A DNA stretch of 64,000 nt from Actinomadura fibrosa (GTDB taxonomy: Bacteria; Actinomycetota; Actinomycetes; Streptosporangiales; Streptosporangiaceae): the NCBI RefSeq assembly GCF_900659615.1, contig NZ_CAACUY010000027.1:1-64000 (forward strand). Direction: 5' to 3'. This document shows, one piece after another, positions 50,572 to 59,834 of the stretch; the stretch's first letter is position 1; every line of letters begins with the position of its first letter. A program made the translations under genes and the position numbers. The notes under the pieces were generated by a model that ran no database searches, was not told the origin of the DNA, and saw only the letters and a list, made by a program, of their open reading frames with translations.

Positions 50572-51885
50572 ATGTCCTTCGCCTTTTTCCGTTCCGGCCG
50601 CCGCACCGACGGCCACCCGCGCCTCCAGGTGGCGACGGAGGTGCAGTCCACCGTCTTCCGCATCGCCCGGCTGACCGCGACCGCCGTCCTCGCCTTCGTG
50701 GCGGCGCTCGCGGTGCTGCCCGCCGGCGGGCCGCAGCCGCTGCTGGCCCCGCTGACGGCGCTGCTCGTCGTCCAGTACTCCGTCTACCAGACGATCAAGT
50801 CGAGCGTCCTGCGGGTCCTCTCGGTGACCTCGGGGGTGCTCGTGGCGGTGCTGTTCGCCGGCACCATCGGGTTCTCCTGGTGGACGCTCGGCCTCACGAT
50901 CGGCGCCGCGCTCACCATCGGGCACCTGCTGCGCCTCGGCGAGCACGTGCTGGAGGTGCCGATCAGCGCGATGCTCATCTTCGCGCTGGGCTCCGCCAGC
51001 GAGTCCGCCGCCGCCGACCGCGTCCTGGAGACCCTCGTCGGCGCCGGGACGGGGCTGGTCGCGACGCTCGTCGCGCCGTCGGTGCGGGTCCGGCCCGCCG
51101 AGCAGGCCGTCCAGCAGATCACCGACCGGCTGGCGGCGCTCATCGGCGACATCGCCCGCGACCTGCGGGGCGATCCCGCCACCGGGGAGGCGGAGCGGTG
51201 GCAGCGCGAGGCCGAGCGCCTCGCCCGCGACATCGTCAGCACCGACCAGGCGCTCGGCGCCGCCGAGGAGAGCGTCCGGCTCAACCCGCGCGCCCGGCGG
51301 CTCGTGGACGCGGGCGTCGCGCTGCGCAACGCCATCGAGACGATGGAGCACTTCACGCTGTCGCTGCGCGGCCTGACCCGGTCCCTCGCCGACGACGAGC
51401 GGCTCGGCGCGCACGGCCGGCTGCTGCGCGACGCCCGCCTGCGGCCGCAGCTCGCGGACGCGCTGGAGGGCATCGCCGACAGCATCGTCGCCTACGGCCG
51501 CCTCGCCCGCTCCGACCTGGACCGCGACGCCCGCCCGTTCAAGGCCGAGCAGGAGCTGGAGGTGCGCGTCGACATCGCCCGCGAGCGCCGCGCCCGGCTG
51601 ACCCGCGAGCTGCACGCGCGCGCCGCCGCGGGCGACCTGTGGCCGCTGTACGGCGAGGTCAGCATGGACATCGACCGCCTCATCGAGCACCTGCGCGTCG
51701 AGCACCGCTCCCGCGCCCGCGAGCAGTGGCGGCGGCACCGCGCCGTGGAGCGGCACCTGCCCGAGCGCCCGGTGAACGTCGTCCGGCAGGCGGGGCACCA
51801 GCTCCGCAGGGCGGCCGAGTCGGCGGTGGCCGCCGCCGAGCGCAACGCCCGCGACGCCGACAGCCCCTACCACTTCCGCGAGTGA
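50572..51885 (+). CDS. FUSC-family membrane protein (aromatic acid exporter type)
   Basis: 437 residues. Several transmembrane helices in the first 170 residues (LTATAVLAFVAALAVLPAG; LLAPLTALLVVQYSVYQTI; SVTSGVLVAVLFAGTIGFSW; ISAMLIFALGSAS) followed by a long, charged helical cytoplasmic domain with coiled-coil character (AERWQREAERLARDI; HLRVEHRSRAREQW). This is the actinobacterial half-size FUSC/ArAE arrangement. ATG 50572 is preferred; upstream GTG starts at 50452 and 50521 would add a basic N-terminus and cannot be excluded. Confidence 0.78.
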   Translation: MSFAFFRSGRRTDGHPRLQVATEVQSTVFRIARLTATAVLAFVAALAVLPAGGPQPLLAPLTALLVVQYSVYQTIKSSVLRVLSVTSGVLVAVLFAGTIGFSWWTLGLTIGAALTIGHLLRLGEHVLEVPISAMLIFALGSASESAAADRVLETLVGAGTGLVATLVAPSVRVRPAEQAVQQITDRLAALIGDIARDLRGDPATGEAERWQREAERLARDIVSTDQALGAAEESVRLNPRARRLVDAGVALRNAIETMEHFTLSLRGLTRSLADDERLGAHGRLLRDARLRPQLADALEGIADSIVAYGRLARSDLDRDARPFKAEQELEVRVDIARERRARLTRELHARAAAGDLWPLYGEVSMDIDRLIEHLRVEHRSRAREQWRRHRAVERHLPERPVNVVRQAGHQLRRAAESAVAAAERNARDADSPYHFRE

Positions 51886-51923
51886 CCCGCGGCCCGCGGT
51901 GTTCGGCCACCGCGCGGCGGGTC
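51884..51923. terminator. Bidirectional hairpin terminator
   Basis: A long GC-rich stem from GACCCGC (51884-51890) to CGGCGGGTC (51915-51923), closing on a TTCGGC loop, spans the 36-bp gap between two convergent stop codons and includes both stops. One 2-nt bulge. Confidence 0.65.
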
Positions 51924-53403
51924 AGCGGAAGGTCGGCTCCAGGACGTCGATGCCGCGCGTGTTGTCGGCGACGTACACGTACCTGCCGTGCCAGTAGGGC
52001 TGCCAGGACGCGGCGTCGGCGGGCCGGTAGTAGGCGACCTGCCGCGGGTTCGTGGGGTCGCGGACGTCGAGGAAGCGCGTCCCCTGCGAGTAGAACGACT
52101 GCGCGATCACGCCGTCGCGGACGTCGAAGTAGTGCGCCGAGCAGTCGTCCTGCGCGGGATCGGGGTCGCTGCCCTCCTTGCCCGCGACGCCCCACGTGGC
52201 GACGGTGTTGAGGCGGAACTTCCTGTCCGGCGTGGACCGCCACCCCTCACCGTTGTAGGACCCGCTCAGCGACGCGATGACGAGCAGCCCGTCGTTCGCG
52301 CAGCCTTCGTTGAAGGTCTCCTCGGTGATGTACAGCAGCTTGCCGTTGCCCCACCTGCGCGGGTCGGCGGCCTGGTTCCGCGTCGAGCCGACCGCCCGGT
52401 AGCTGTTGTGCATGAACGTGGAGTGCGTGGTGGCCTCGTCGAGCCCACCGCCCGCGTACGGGACGGGGTCGAACGCGGTCGCCCGGCGCCACTTCCGCTT
52501 CAGCGGGTCGTAGTGGCGGCCGCTCGTGTAGTAGCCGCGCACCCCGCCGCGTCCGGACGCCCAGGCGACGCCGTCCGAGTCGACCTGGATGTCGTGCGTG
52601 TAGTCGGTCTTGCCGTCGTTGCGCCCGGTGTCGATCGGGTCCGGGTCCACCTTCGGCTTCGCGGGGTTCCGGACGTCGGTGACCCAGACGGGGCGCCCGC
52701 CCCAGTCGGCGGGCATCCAGCTGGCCTTGGCGGGGCCGCCCGTCCACAGGTACCGGCAGTCGTTGACGCAGGTGGTCGTGTGCCCGGCCGGGACCTGCAC
52801 GTACGTGAGCTGCCGCAGGCTCTCCGGCTTGGACGCGTCCACCACGTAGACGCCGGACTCGCCGGTGGCGGTGTTGCCGCCGAACGCGCGCGGGTCCCGC
52901 GACAGGTAGATGATCTTCCGCTCGGCGTCGACGTCGGTGTCCTCGGTCTCCCACATGCCGGGCATGCTGAGCTGCCCGACGAGCTTCGGCACGCGCGGGT
53001 CGGCGGTGATGTCGTAGGCCTTCAGCCCGAACTGGCCGGTCGCGTACATGATCGTCCGCTTGCCCCGGCCGTGCCCGTAGTCGAGGAACACCAGCGAGAT
53101 GGCGCCCTTGGCGTCGGAGGTCCCGCCGACCCGCCGCACCCCCTTGACCGACTCGGTGTCCGAGGCGGCCGTGGACGCGCGGTGGCCGTGCGAGGCGTGG
53201 CCGCCGGCCCGCGCGCCGCCCTGCCCCTCGCCCTGCCCGTCCGCCGCCGTGGTCTTCGCGGCCGTGGAGTAGCCGGGTTCGGGCGGGCAGGCCCACGCGG
53301 TCCCGGCCGTCAGCGCCACGGCCGCCGCGACGGCGCCGCCGCCCTGGAGGAGCCGCTTCGCCGGACGTGACCGGTGGGAGAGCCGTGAGGAGCGGGGGAG
53401 CAT
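51922..53403 (-). CDS. Secreted LVIVD-repeat (beta-propeller-like) protein
   Basis: 493 residues. Signal peptide near residues 15-40 (LLQGGGAVAAAVALTAGTAWA). A Gly/His/Ser-rich low-complexity linker follows (GGARAGGHASHGHRAS). The rest has repeated strand blocks of LVIVD type: LKAYDITADPRVPKLVG, GVYVVDASKPESLRQLTY, VWVTDVRNPAKPKVD, TRFLDVRDPTNPRQVAYY, expected to form an extracellular beta-propeller. GGAGG precedes the ATG. Probably surface-associated; no enzymatic motif. Confidence 0.85.
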   Translation of the reverse strand: MLPRSSRLSHRSRPAKRLLQGGGAVAAAVALTAGTAWACPPEPGYSTAAKTTAADGQGEGQGGARAGGHASHGHRASTAASDTESVKGVRRVGGTSDAKGAISLVFLDYGHGRGKRTIMYATGQFGLKAYDITADPRVPKLVGQLSMPGMWETEDTDVDAERKIIYLSRDPRAFGGNTATGESGVYVVDASKPESLRQLTYVQVPAGHTTTCVNDCRYLWTGGPAKASWMPADWGGRPVWVTDVRNPAKPKVDPDPIDTGRNDGKTDYTHDIQVDSDGVAWASGRGGVRGYYTSGRHYDPLKRKWRRATAFDPVPYAGGGLDEATTHSTFMHNSYRAVGSTRNQAADPRRWGNGKLLYITEETFNEGCANDGLLVIASLSGSYNGEGWRSTPDRKFRLNTVATWGVAGKEGSDPDPAQDDCSAHYFDVRDGVIAQSFYSQGTRFLDVRDPTNPRQVAYYRPADAASWQPYWHGRYVYVADNTRGIDVLEPTFR

Positions 53404-53592
53404 GGCGCCTCCAGTTCGGGTGCGTTCCGCAGGGCCCAGTGTGACCAGCGGACCACACAAGATCAACCGGGGCGCGGGTCACGAATCGGACTCAGCACCG
53501 TAAGGACCGTGGCGCCTGTCGCGGCGCTTCCGCGTCCGGTGATCGTGCCGTACGCTCTGCGGCGTCCCGCCCCCTGCTCCCGGGAGAGGCCG

Positions 53593-55110
53593 TTGAAGAG
53601 CGCCACGCGCACCGCCGCCCTGGTCGCCGGGGCCGTCGGCGTGCTGCTGGCCCCCCTCGCGGCCCTTCGGGCGTGGAGCGACCCGGCCGATCCGCGGATC
53701 TCGGTGGGCGCGCCCGCGCCCGCCACGCTGCTGCCCGGCGACGTCCGCGACGCGACCGGACGGATGATCGCGAACGCGGTGTGGACCGGGCTGACCGCCG
53801 CCGACCCCGCGTCCGGCGCGCCCGTCCCGGCGGCGGCGGAGTCGGTCACGAGCCCGGACCGGCGAGTCTGGACGGTCCGGCTGCGTCCCGGCGGGAGATT
53901 CCACGACGGATCGCCCGTCACGTCCCGCTCGTTCACCGACGCCTGGACGGCCGTGCTCCGCGAAGGCTGGACGGGCGCCCGCCTGATCGCCGACGTGGCC
54001 CGCGTCAAGGGCGCCGGGCACGTCGCGAAGGACGGCGAGGTGCCGGGGCTGACGGTGAAGGACGACCGGACGTTCGAGGTCACGCTCGACCGTCCGCTGA
54101 ACGGGTTCCCGGCGCTGCTCGCCGACCCCGCGTTCCTCCCGATGCCGGACGCCGTGCTGCGCTCCCACGACTGGGCGTCCTACGCACGGAACCCGGTCGG
54201 CAACGGCCCGCTCCGGGTCGCGGCGCGCAAGGGCGGCGAGATCGAGCTGCGGCGCCCGTCCGGTGGCCGGGCCGTCGTCGTCAAGGCGATGCCGGACGCG
54301 GCGGAGCAGTACGCGGCCGCGGAGGGAGGCGACCTCGACGTCGCCACCGCGGTCCCGGCCGCGCGGCACGAGTCGATGGACGCCGACTTCCGGACACGCC
54401 ACCTCGTGGTGCCGGGCAGGACCATGACGTACCTGGCGTTCCCGGGCTGGGTGAAGCGGCTCTCGTCGCCCACGCTCCGCCAGGCGATGTCGATGGCCAT
54501 CGACCGTCCCGCCGTGACGGACGGGGTCCTCGGCCGCCAATACTCCCCCGCCGACGCGCTGGTCGCCCCCGGCATCCGTCCCGGCCACCGGGACGGGCAG
54601 TGCCGCCTGTGCGTCCACGACGGGCGGGCCGCGTCCGCCGCGCTGACCGACGCGGGCGGGCTCGGCGGCCCGGTGTCCCTCTGGTATCAGGCGGGCTCGG
54701 GGGACGACGCGTGGGTCAAGGCCGTCGCCGGCCAGCTCCGCAAGGAGCTGAAGATCGACGCGCGCCCCCGGCCCGCCGACCTGCGGAAGGCGCTCGACGA
54801 CCGCACGGTGGACGGGCCGTTCGCCGTCCACACGACCGCCGCGTACCCGGCGCCCGTCGCCTCCTTGGCACCGCTCCTCGACTTCGGCGACTCCTACGCG
54901 TCCGGCCTCGTCGAGCAGGCCGAGAAGGCGGCCACGCCCGAGGACGGCGTGATCCCGGCGCGGCTCGCCGAGACCGCCCTGCTGCGCGACATGCCCGTCC
55001 TGCCGCTGTGGTCGGCGCACGACCACCTCGTGTGGTCCGGGCGCGTCCGCGGCGTCACCGCCGACGCCTTCACCGGCCTCCGCCTCGACCGGCTGACCCT
55101 CGCGGACTGA
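53593..55110 (+). CDS. Extracellular solute-binding protein, family 5 (peptide/nickel type)
   Basis: 505 residues from TTG 53593 (GGGAGAGG upstream); GTG 53509 is an alternative. The N-terminal TAALVAGAVGVLLAPLAAL is a signal/anchor; no lipobox cysteine is evident, unlike most Gram-positive SBPs. SBP_bac_5 features: WTVRLRPGGRFHDGSPVTSRS, NPVGNGPLRVA, TLRQAMSMAIDRPAV. No permease or ATPase is nearby, so it is an orphan binding protein or has a sensing role. Confidence 0.78.
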   Translation: MKSATRTAALVAGAVGVLLAPLAALRAWSDPADPRISVGAPAPATLLPGDVRDATGRMIANAVWTGLTAADPASGAPVPAAAESVTSPDRRVWTVRLRPGGRFHDGSPVTSRSFTDAWTAVLREGWTGARLIADVARVKGAGHVAKDGEVPGLTVKDDRTFEVTLDRPLNGFPALLADPAFLPMPDAVLRSHDWASYARNPVGNGPLRVAARKGGEIELRRPSGGRAVVVKAMPDAAEQYAAAEGGDLDVATAVPAARHESMDADFRTRHLVVPGRTMTYLAFPGWVKRLSSPTLRQAMSMAIDRPAVTDGVLGRQYSPADALVAPGIRPGHRDGQCRLCVHDGRAASAALTDAGGLGGPVSLWYQAGSGDDAWVKAVAGQLRKELKIDARPRPADLRKALDDRTVDGPFAVHTTAAYPAPVASLAPLLDFGDSYASGLVEQAEKAATPEDGVIPARLAETALLRDMPVLPLWSAHDHLVWSGRVRGVTADAFTGLRLDRLTLAD

Positions 55111-55127
55111 CGCATACCCTGGCGATC

Positions 55128-55676
55128 ATGGAAACGATCCGGGTGCTGATGATCTGCGGGAGCCTGCGCGCGGGCTCCACCAACGAGGCCGCGCTGCGCA
55201 CCGCGCTGGCCGTGGCCCCCGCCGCGGTCGAGGGCACCCTCTACACGGGCATGGGCGCCCTCCCCCACTTCAACCCCGACGACGACCGCGAGCCCCTGAA
55301 CCCCGCCGTCGCCGAACTCCGCGCGGCGATCGGCGCCGCCGACGCCCTGCTGTTCTGCACGCCCGAGTACGCGGGCGCGCTGCCCGGCTCGTTCAAGAAC
55401 CTCCTCGACTGGACGATCGGCGGCGGCGAGATCTACGAGAAGCCCGCCGCCTGGATCAACGTCGCGTCGCCCGCCGCGCCCGCCGGCGGCGCCGACGCGC
55501 ACGCCTCGCTCCGCAAGGTCCTCGGCTACGCGAGCGCCGAGATCGTCGAGGACGCCTGCGCGCGTATCCCCGTGACCCGCCCGGACGTGGGGCCGGACGG
55601 CCTCGTCCACGCGCCGGAGCTACGCGCCGGCATCGCCGACGCGCTCGGCGCCCTGGCCGACCACTGCCGCGGGTAG
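55128..55676 (+). CDS. NADPH-dependent FMN reductase-like flavoprotein
   Basis: 182 residues. FMN-binding loop ICGSLRAGSTN, then PEYAGALPGSFKNLLDW with the second phosphate/FMN loop, typical of the NADPH-dependent FMN reductase/azoreductase family. Probable quinone or flavin reductase. Its last 57 bp overlap the convergent MFS gene. Confidence 0.87.
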   Translation: METIRVLMICGSLRAGSTNEAALRTALAVAPAAVEGTLYTGMGALPHFNPDDDREPLNPAVAELRAAIGAADALLFCTPEYAGALPGSFKNLLDWTIGGGEIYEKPAAWINVASPAAPAGGADAHASLRKVLGYASAEIVEDACARIPVTRPDVGPDGLVHAPELRAGIADALGALADHCRG

Positions 55677-57002
55677 CCGTCCGCGAACCACCAGGGACAC
55701 CGCGGGCAGCGCGCCGACCAGCGCGATCAACGCGGCCGTGACGAGCATCGCGCCGAGCCCGTCCAGCCGGTACGGGACGCCGAGGACCGCGACGCCCACC
55801 GCGATCCCGAGCTGCTTCGCCGTGTTCGTGATGCCCGCCGCGACGCCCGCGCGCTCCGGCGGCGCCGCCGCCAGCCCGACCTGGCTGGACACGAGGTTCC
55901 CGACCCCCGCGAGGCCCCCGACCGCGAACCCCGGCACCATCGCGGGCCACAAACCCGTCCCGTACGAGGCGGCCAGCAGCAGCGTCGACACCACCGTCAG
56001 CAGCGGACCGGCCGCGACGAGCCAGGCCGCCGGGAGGCGGTGCGCGACCCGTCCGAGCAGCAGCGGCGCGGCCAGCGCGGGCACGCTGTAGGTGAGGAAC
56101 CACAGCCCCGCCACCGCCGGACGCGTGCCCATCGGCCCCTGCACGTACAGCGAGAAGTAGCCGAGCGCCCCAGCTCCGGCCGCATGCGACGCGAGCGCCG
56201 CCGACGCGTTGGCCGCGTACAGCCGGTTCCGCAGCAGCGACAGGTCGATCATCGGATCCGGAACACGCCGGACCACCAGGAACACCGCGGCGACAACGGC
56301 CACTGCCCCACCGCCGATCACGCCGGGCGCCGTCCACCCCAAACGAGGCCCCTCGATCAGCACCCACATCGCACCACCGAGCGCACTCGCGAGCGACGCC
56401 GCCGCCACGGGATCGAGCGGCCGCGGACGCGGATCACGCGACTCGCGCAGCGCCCCGGCCGCCACGGCCAGCGCCAGCACCCCGACCGGCACGTTGAGCA
56501 CGAAGACGGCCCGCCAGCCGAACAGCTCGGTCAACCCGCCGCCCGCCAGCGGCCCGGTCGCGATGGCCCCGCCCGACGCCGCGGCGAACACGCCGAGCGC
56601 CCGGTTCCGGGACGGCCCCGCCGGGAACGCCGCCGCGATCAGCGGCGCCGCCGTCCCGTACAGCACGGCCGCACCGCACCCCTGCACGGCCCGACACAAC
56701 ACCAGAGCCAGGGCGGACGGCGCGCACGCGCAGCCGAGCGACGCCGCCGTGAACACGCTGAGCCCGATCAGGAACAGGCGCCGCCGCCCCAGCCGGTCGG
56801 CCAGGGCGCCCGCGGGCAGCAGCAGCGCCGCGAGCGCCAGCGCGTAGGCGTCGACCGTCCACTGCACCTCGGCGAGCCCCGCGTGCAGGCGCCGCTGAAG
56901 GTCCGGCAGGGCGACGTTCACCCCGACCAGATCGAGGACGAGCAGGTATCCGGCGGTCGAGGCGAGCGCCACGGTCACGGCGGGGCGGCGTCCGGCGGGC
57001 AT
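55620..57002 (-). CDS. MFS transporter, DHA2-type (14-TM drug efflux)
   Basis: 460 residues, hydrophobic throughout. Motif A region GALADRLGRRRLFLIG, motif C-like GPLAGGGLTELFGWRAVFVLN, and WTVDAYALALAALLLPAG in TM2 are DHA2 features. The C-terminus is short compared with typical 14-TM members. Divergent TetR gene with paired operators between the starts indicates a ligand-induced efflux pump. Confidence 0.9.
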   Translation of the reverse strand: MPAGRRPAVTVALASTAGYLLVLDLVGVNVALPDLQRRLHAGLAEVQWTVDAYALALAALLLPAGALADRLGRRRLFLIGLSVFTAASLGCACAPSALALVLCRAVQGCGAAVLYGTAAPLIAAAFPAGPSRNRALGVFAAASGGAIATGPLAGGGLTELFGWRAVFVLNVPVGVLALAVAAGALRESRDPRPRPLDPVAAASLASALGGAMWVLIEGPRLGWTAPGVIGGGAVAVVAAVFLVVRRVPDPMIDLSLLRNRLYAANASAALASHAAGAGALGYFSLYVQGPMGTRPAVAGLWFLTYSVPALAAPLLLGRVAHRLPAAWLVAAGPLLTVVSTLLLAASYGTGLWPAMVPGFAVGGLAGVGNLVSSQVGLAAAPPERAGVAAGITNTAKQLGIAVGVAVLGVPYRLDGLGAMLVTAALIALVGALPAVSLVVRGRLPAAVVGQGAERVGDAGA

Positions 57003-57017
57003 GTCCCGCCTCCTTAA

Positions 57018-57045
57018 ATATACGGCGTAGATATACGGCGTATAT
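57018..57045. promoter_or_regulatory. Paired TetR operators between the MFS and TetR genes
   Basis: ATATACG-G-CGTATAT is a perfect 15-bp inverted repeat at 57031-57045; a copy with one mismatch (ATATACG-G-CGTAGAT) lies 13 bp away at 57018-57032. Centres 13 bp apart put two dimers on overlapping faces, a common TetR arrangement. They cover both starts in a 63-bp spacer, so repression of both genes is expected. Confidence 0.8.
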
Positions 57046-57065
57046 TAAACGCTAGACTGCGATCC

Positions 57066-57635
57066 GTGAAGACCCCGGCCCAGCGCGGTCGCGGCACCCG
57101 CGGGCTCACCCGCGACGAGGTGCTCGACGCCACCCTCGCCCTCGCCGAAGACCGCGGCCTCGACGCCGTCAGCATGCGCGCCGTCGCCGACCGGCTCGGC
57201 GTCACCCCGATGGCCCTCTACCGCTACGTCGGCGACAAGCAGGGCCTCCTGGACGGCCTCGTCGAGCGCCTCCTGCGCGAGATGCCCGACGACGACCCCG
57301 CCCTCCCCTGGCAGGACCGCCTCCGCGCCTTCGGCACCGGCATCCGCGAGATCGCCCGCCGCCACCCCGACCTGTTCCTGCTGCTGTTCATGCGCCCGAG
57401 CGTCACCCCCGAGGCCCGCCGCCCCCGCAACGCCGTCCAGTCGATGCTCCGCGACGCGGGCGTCCCCGAGGAGATCGTCCAGCCCCTCCAGCGCCTGCTG
57501 GACACGATCGGCATGGGCCTGGCCGCCTCCGAGGCGAACGGCCGCTTCACCGGCCCCTCGGAAGAGATAGACGCCGTCTACGCCCTGGCCGAAGACCTGC
57601 TCCTCACAGCCATAGAACGCTACGCCCGTTCCTGA
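57066..57635 (+). CDS. TetR/AcrR-family repressor of the MFS pump
   Basis: 189 residues from GTG 57066. N-terminal HTH: GLTRDEVLDATLALAEDRGL ... VSMRAVADRLGVTPMALYRYV; the C-terminal domain is of the TetR_C type (RHPDLFLLLFMRPS). Divergent from the MFS gene, with its predicted operators in the spacer. Confidence 0.9.
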   Translation: MKTPAQRGRGTRGLTRDEVLDATLALAEDRGLDAVSMRAVADRLGVTPMALYRYVGDKQGLLDGLVERLLREMPDDDPALPWQDRLRAFGTGIREIARRHPDLFLLLFMRPSVTPEARRPRNAVQSMLRDAGVPEEIVQPLQRLLDTIGMGLAASEANGRFTGPSEEIDAVYALAEDLLLTAIERYARS

Positions 57636-57644
57636 TCCCCGCTC

Positions 57645-57665
57645 ACGGAAGTGCTGCGATTCCGT
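57645..57665. terminator. Hairpin between convergent tetR and the secreted-protein gene
   Basis: ACGGAA (57645-57650) pairs with TTCCGT (57660-57665) around 9 nt in a 48-bp convergent gap. Short stem; weak call. Confidence 0.4.
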
Positions 57666-57683
57666 CGGGCTTTCTGGAATATG

Positions 57684-58109
57684 TCAGCCGCGCGTGTAGT
57701 AGTCGAAGGTGGTGAATTGGGCGGGGGCACAGCTGATGCTGAAGGTCTGCCAGTTGGGACTCGGTCCCACGGTATAGGCGGGGGCCCGCCGACCGTCGGC
57801 GCAGTTCACGACCGTCATGACGTGACCGGACTGCACCAGGCAGGTGAACTGGATCACCTGGAACGGTGCGCGGCTGAAGTACCGGCAGTCGAAGACGGCG
57901 GCGATGCCGACGCCGGCGCGCTCGCTGCTCGCGGTGCCCGAGACGGAGGTCGCGGCCTGGTCCCGGGGAACCGGCGTGACCGTGCCAGTCGGTGCGGCGG
58001 ACGCCGCCGCCGGCGCGGCGAAGAGAGCGACGCCGGCCGCCGCCACGACGACGAACGGTTTGATCGTCAAGGACGCGATGGACTCACGTCCGAAAAGCGG
58101 TCGACGCAT
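57684..58109 (-). CDS. Small secreted protein, unknown function
   Basis: 141 residues. Signal peptide LTIKPFVVVAAAGVALFAAPAAASA, then about 100 residues with four cysteines (VFDCRYF, QFTCLVQ, VVNCADG, SISCAPA) likely forming two disulfides. Beta-rich; no named family. Distinct from the secreted protein at 7589. Confidence 0.7.
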   Translation of the reverse strand: MRRPLFGRESIASLTIKPFVVVAAAGVALFAAPAAASAAPTGTVTPVPRDQAATSVSGTASSERAGVGIAAVFDCRYFSRAPFQVIQFTCLVQSGHVMTVVNCADGRRAPAYTVGPSPNWQTFSISCAPAQFTTFDYYTRG

Positions 58110-58368
58110 GAAATCTCCTCCAATTGGCTAGGCCATTTCCTTGGCCCCGCGGCACAGCATGCCAAGGGTTCAGTCGCGGCAGCTATGTCACTTCGCGTGA
58201 AATCCGCCCGCCCGGCCAGGATCGAGTTGTCACTTCTTCCAGGCGCCTCGGTTAGCCCCCACCCGGGCCAGCACGTCGAGGTACTGCGGGCTGTACGTCA
58301 CGCCGAGCACGTTGCCGGGCCGCGGAAAACCGGGTGATTCGTGGCGGCGGGTTGGCCACGATGGTGTG

Positions 58369-59019
58369 ATGTTGGTCGATCATTTCCCGCTGTTCGGCTT
58401 GCGGCTGCGGACCCCGCGGCTGGAGCTGCGGCTGCCGTCGCCCGAAGAGCTCGCGGAACTGGCCGAGGTCGCGGCGAAGGGCGTCCACGATCCCGAGGTG
58501 ATGCCGTTCCTGGTGCCGTGGACCGACCGGCCCGCCGCCGAGGTCGCGCGGAGCGTCGTCCAGCACCACTGGTCGCAACTGGGGGCCTGGACGCCGGAGG
58601 AGTGGTCGCTCGACCTCGCGGTGTTCCTGGACGGCAGGGCCGTCGGGGTGCAGGAGATCAGTGCGCGGGACTTCGCGATCACCCGCCGGGTGGCCACCGG
58701 GTCCTGGCTCGGACGGCGTCACCAGGGGCAGGGCATCGGCACCGAGATGCGCGCCGCCGTGCTGCACCTGGCCTTCGCCGGACTCGGCGCGCACGAAGCC
58801 GTCTCCAGCGCGTTCGCCGACAACCACGCCTCCCACGCCGTCTCGCGCAAGCTCGGCTACCAGCCCAACGGCATCGACCGCCGCGCCATCCGCGGCGCCC
58901 TGACGATCGACCGCCGACTGCTGCTGACCCGGACCGCATGGGACGACCACCGCACCATCCCGGTCACCATCGACGCCCTCGAACCATGCCTACCGCTCCT
59001 CGGCCTCGCCTCTACGTGA
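58369..59019 (+). CDS. GNAT-family N-acetyltransferase (RimJ/RimL type)
   Basis: 216 residues. LRTPRLELRLPSPEELAELA at the N-terminus, acetyl-CoA loop SWLGRRHQGQGIGTEMRAAV, then SAFADNHASHAVSRKLGYQP, the RimJ/RimL-type GNAT pattern. ATG 58369 is chosen; a GTG one codon before is equally possible. Substrate unknown. Confidence 0.85.
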   Translation: MLVDHFPLFGLRLRTPRLELRLPSPEELAELAEVAAKGVHDPEVMPFLVPWTDRPAAEVARSVVQHHWSQLGAWTPEEWSLDLAVFLDGRAVGVQEISARDFAITRRVATGSWLGRRHQGQGIGTEMRAAVLHLAFAGLGAHEAVSSAFADNHASHAVSRKLGYQPNGIDRRAIRGALTIDRRLLLTRTAWDDHRTIPVTIDALEPCLPLLGLAST

Positions 59020-59062
59020 CCACGCACGGCGCACCGATAGGTGCTCCTGGTGAGACCGGCGA

Positions 59063-59647
59063 TCAGGGTTGGGTGAGTTGCGCGAAGCCGATATCGAGCG
59101 GAACGGGGTTGGCCATGGTCAGGCGCCTGGTGTGCAACTGGACGAGCTGATAGGTGCCGGACGGGCTCAGCCAGTACTCCTCGATCTTCTCGACGCCGTC
59201 CTGCGCCGCATTGAGGAAGGCGATCAGATAAACGGGAATCCCCGCATCGGCGTAGGCGGCCTTCTTCTCGACCGTGTCGGTCTTGAAGGAACTCTCTGGC
59301 GAGATGATCTCGACAACGAGCAGCGTGTCCTTGCTGTAGAGGCGCTCGTGGTCCGGGATACAGCGATAGACGACGACGTCAGGGCGGCGGAAGCTCAACG
59401 GCACATCGCTGAACCGGACGTCGATGTCGCCCTCCACCATCAGGCAGGGCTCCGGCTTGCGACCGGCCTTGAACGCCGTCGTGAGGTTGTAAGCGACTCG
59501 GTTGTGGACGCGTGAAGGACTCTCACACTTCACCATGTGCCCGTCGATCACCTCAATGGACCGGCAGAAGTCCTCCGGCAACCGTTCGTAATCCTCAGCG
59601 GTGATCTGGTCGGGGACCCACTTGTACCATTCGACAGGAACAGGCAT
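59063..59647 (-). CDS. Uma2-family (DUF820) putative restriction-endonuclease-fold protein
   Basis: 194 residues. FRRPDVVVYRCIPD, LLVVEIISPESSFKTDTVEK and KAAYADAGIPVYLIA give the PD-(D/E)XK-like pattern of Uma2: a D followed by EII-x-K. The N-terminus (TAEDYERLPEDFCRSIEVIDG) is also typical. Uma2 proteins are common in actinomycetes and cyanobacteria; role unknown, often listed with nucleases. Confidence 0.88.
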   Translation of the reverse strand: MPVPVEWYKWVPDQITAEDYERLPEDFCRSIEVIDGHMVKCESPSRVHNRVAYNLTTAFKAGRKPEPCLMVEGDIDVRFSDVPLSFRRPDVVVYRCIPDHERLYSKDTLLVVEIISPESSFKTDTVEKKAAYADAGIPVYLIAFLNAAQDGVEKIEEYWLSPSGTYQLVQLHTRRLTMANPVPLDIGFAQLTQP

Positions 59648-59834
59648 AGCCCCTCATGAGTGATCGCTGACCTGACCAGGCAAGTCTATCGGTGGCAGCC
59701 TCCTCTCGTCGCTGCGCCGGGGAGGAGCCCAAGGGTTCTCGCGTGCCATGCGTGGTTGGGGAGTGCAGCGGAACGTTCCGGTCGGCGGATCGGGCGGTGA
59801 TGGGGTGGTGACTCCCAGGGGAGGTGACCGGCAG

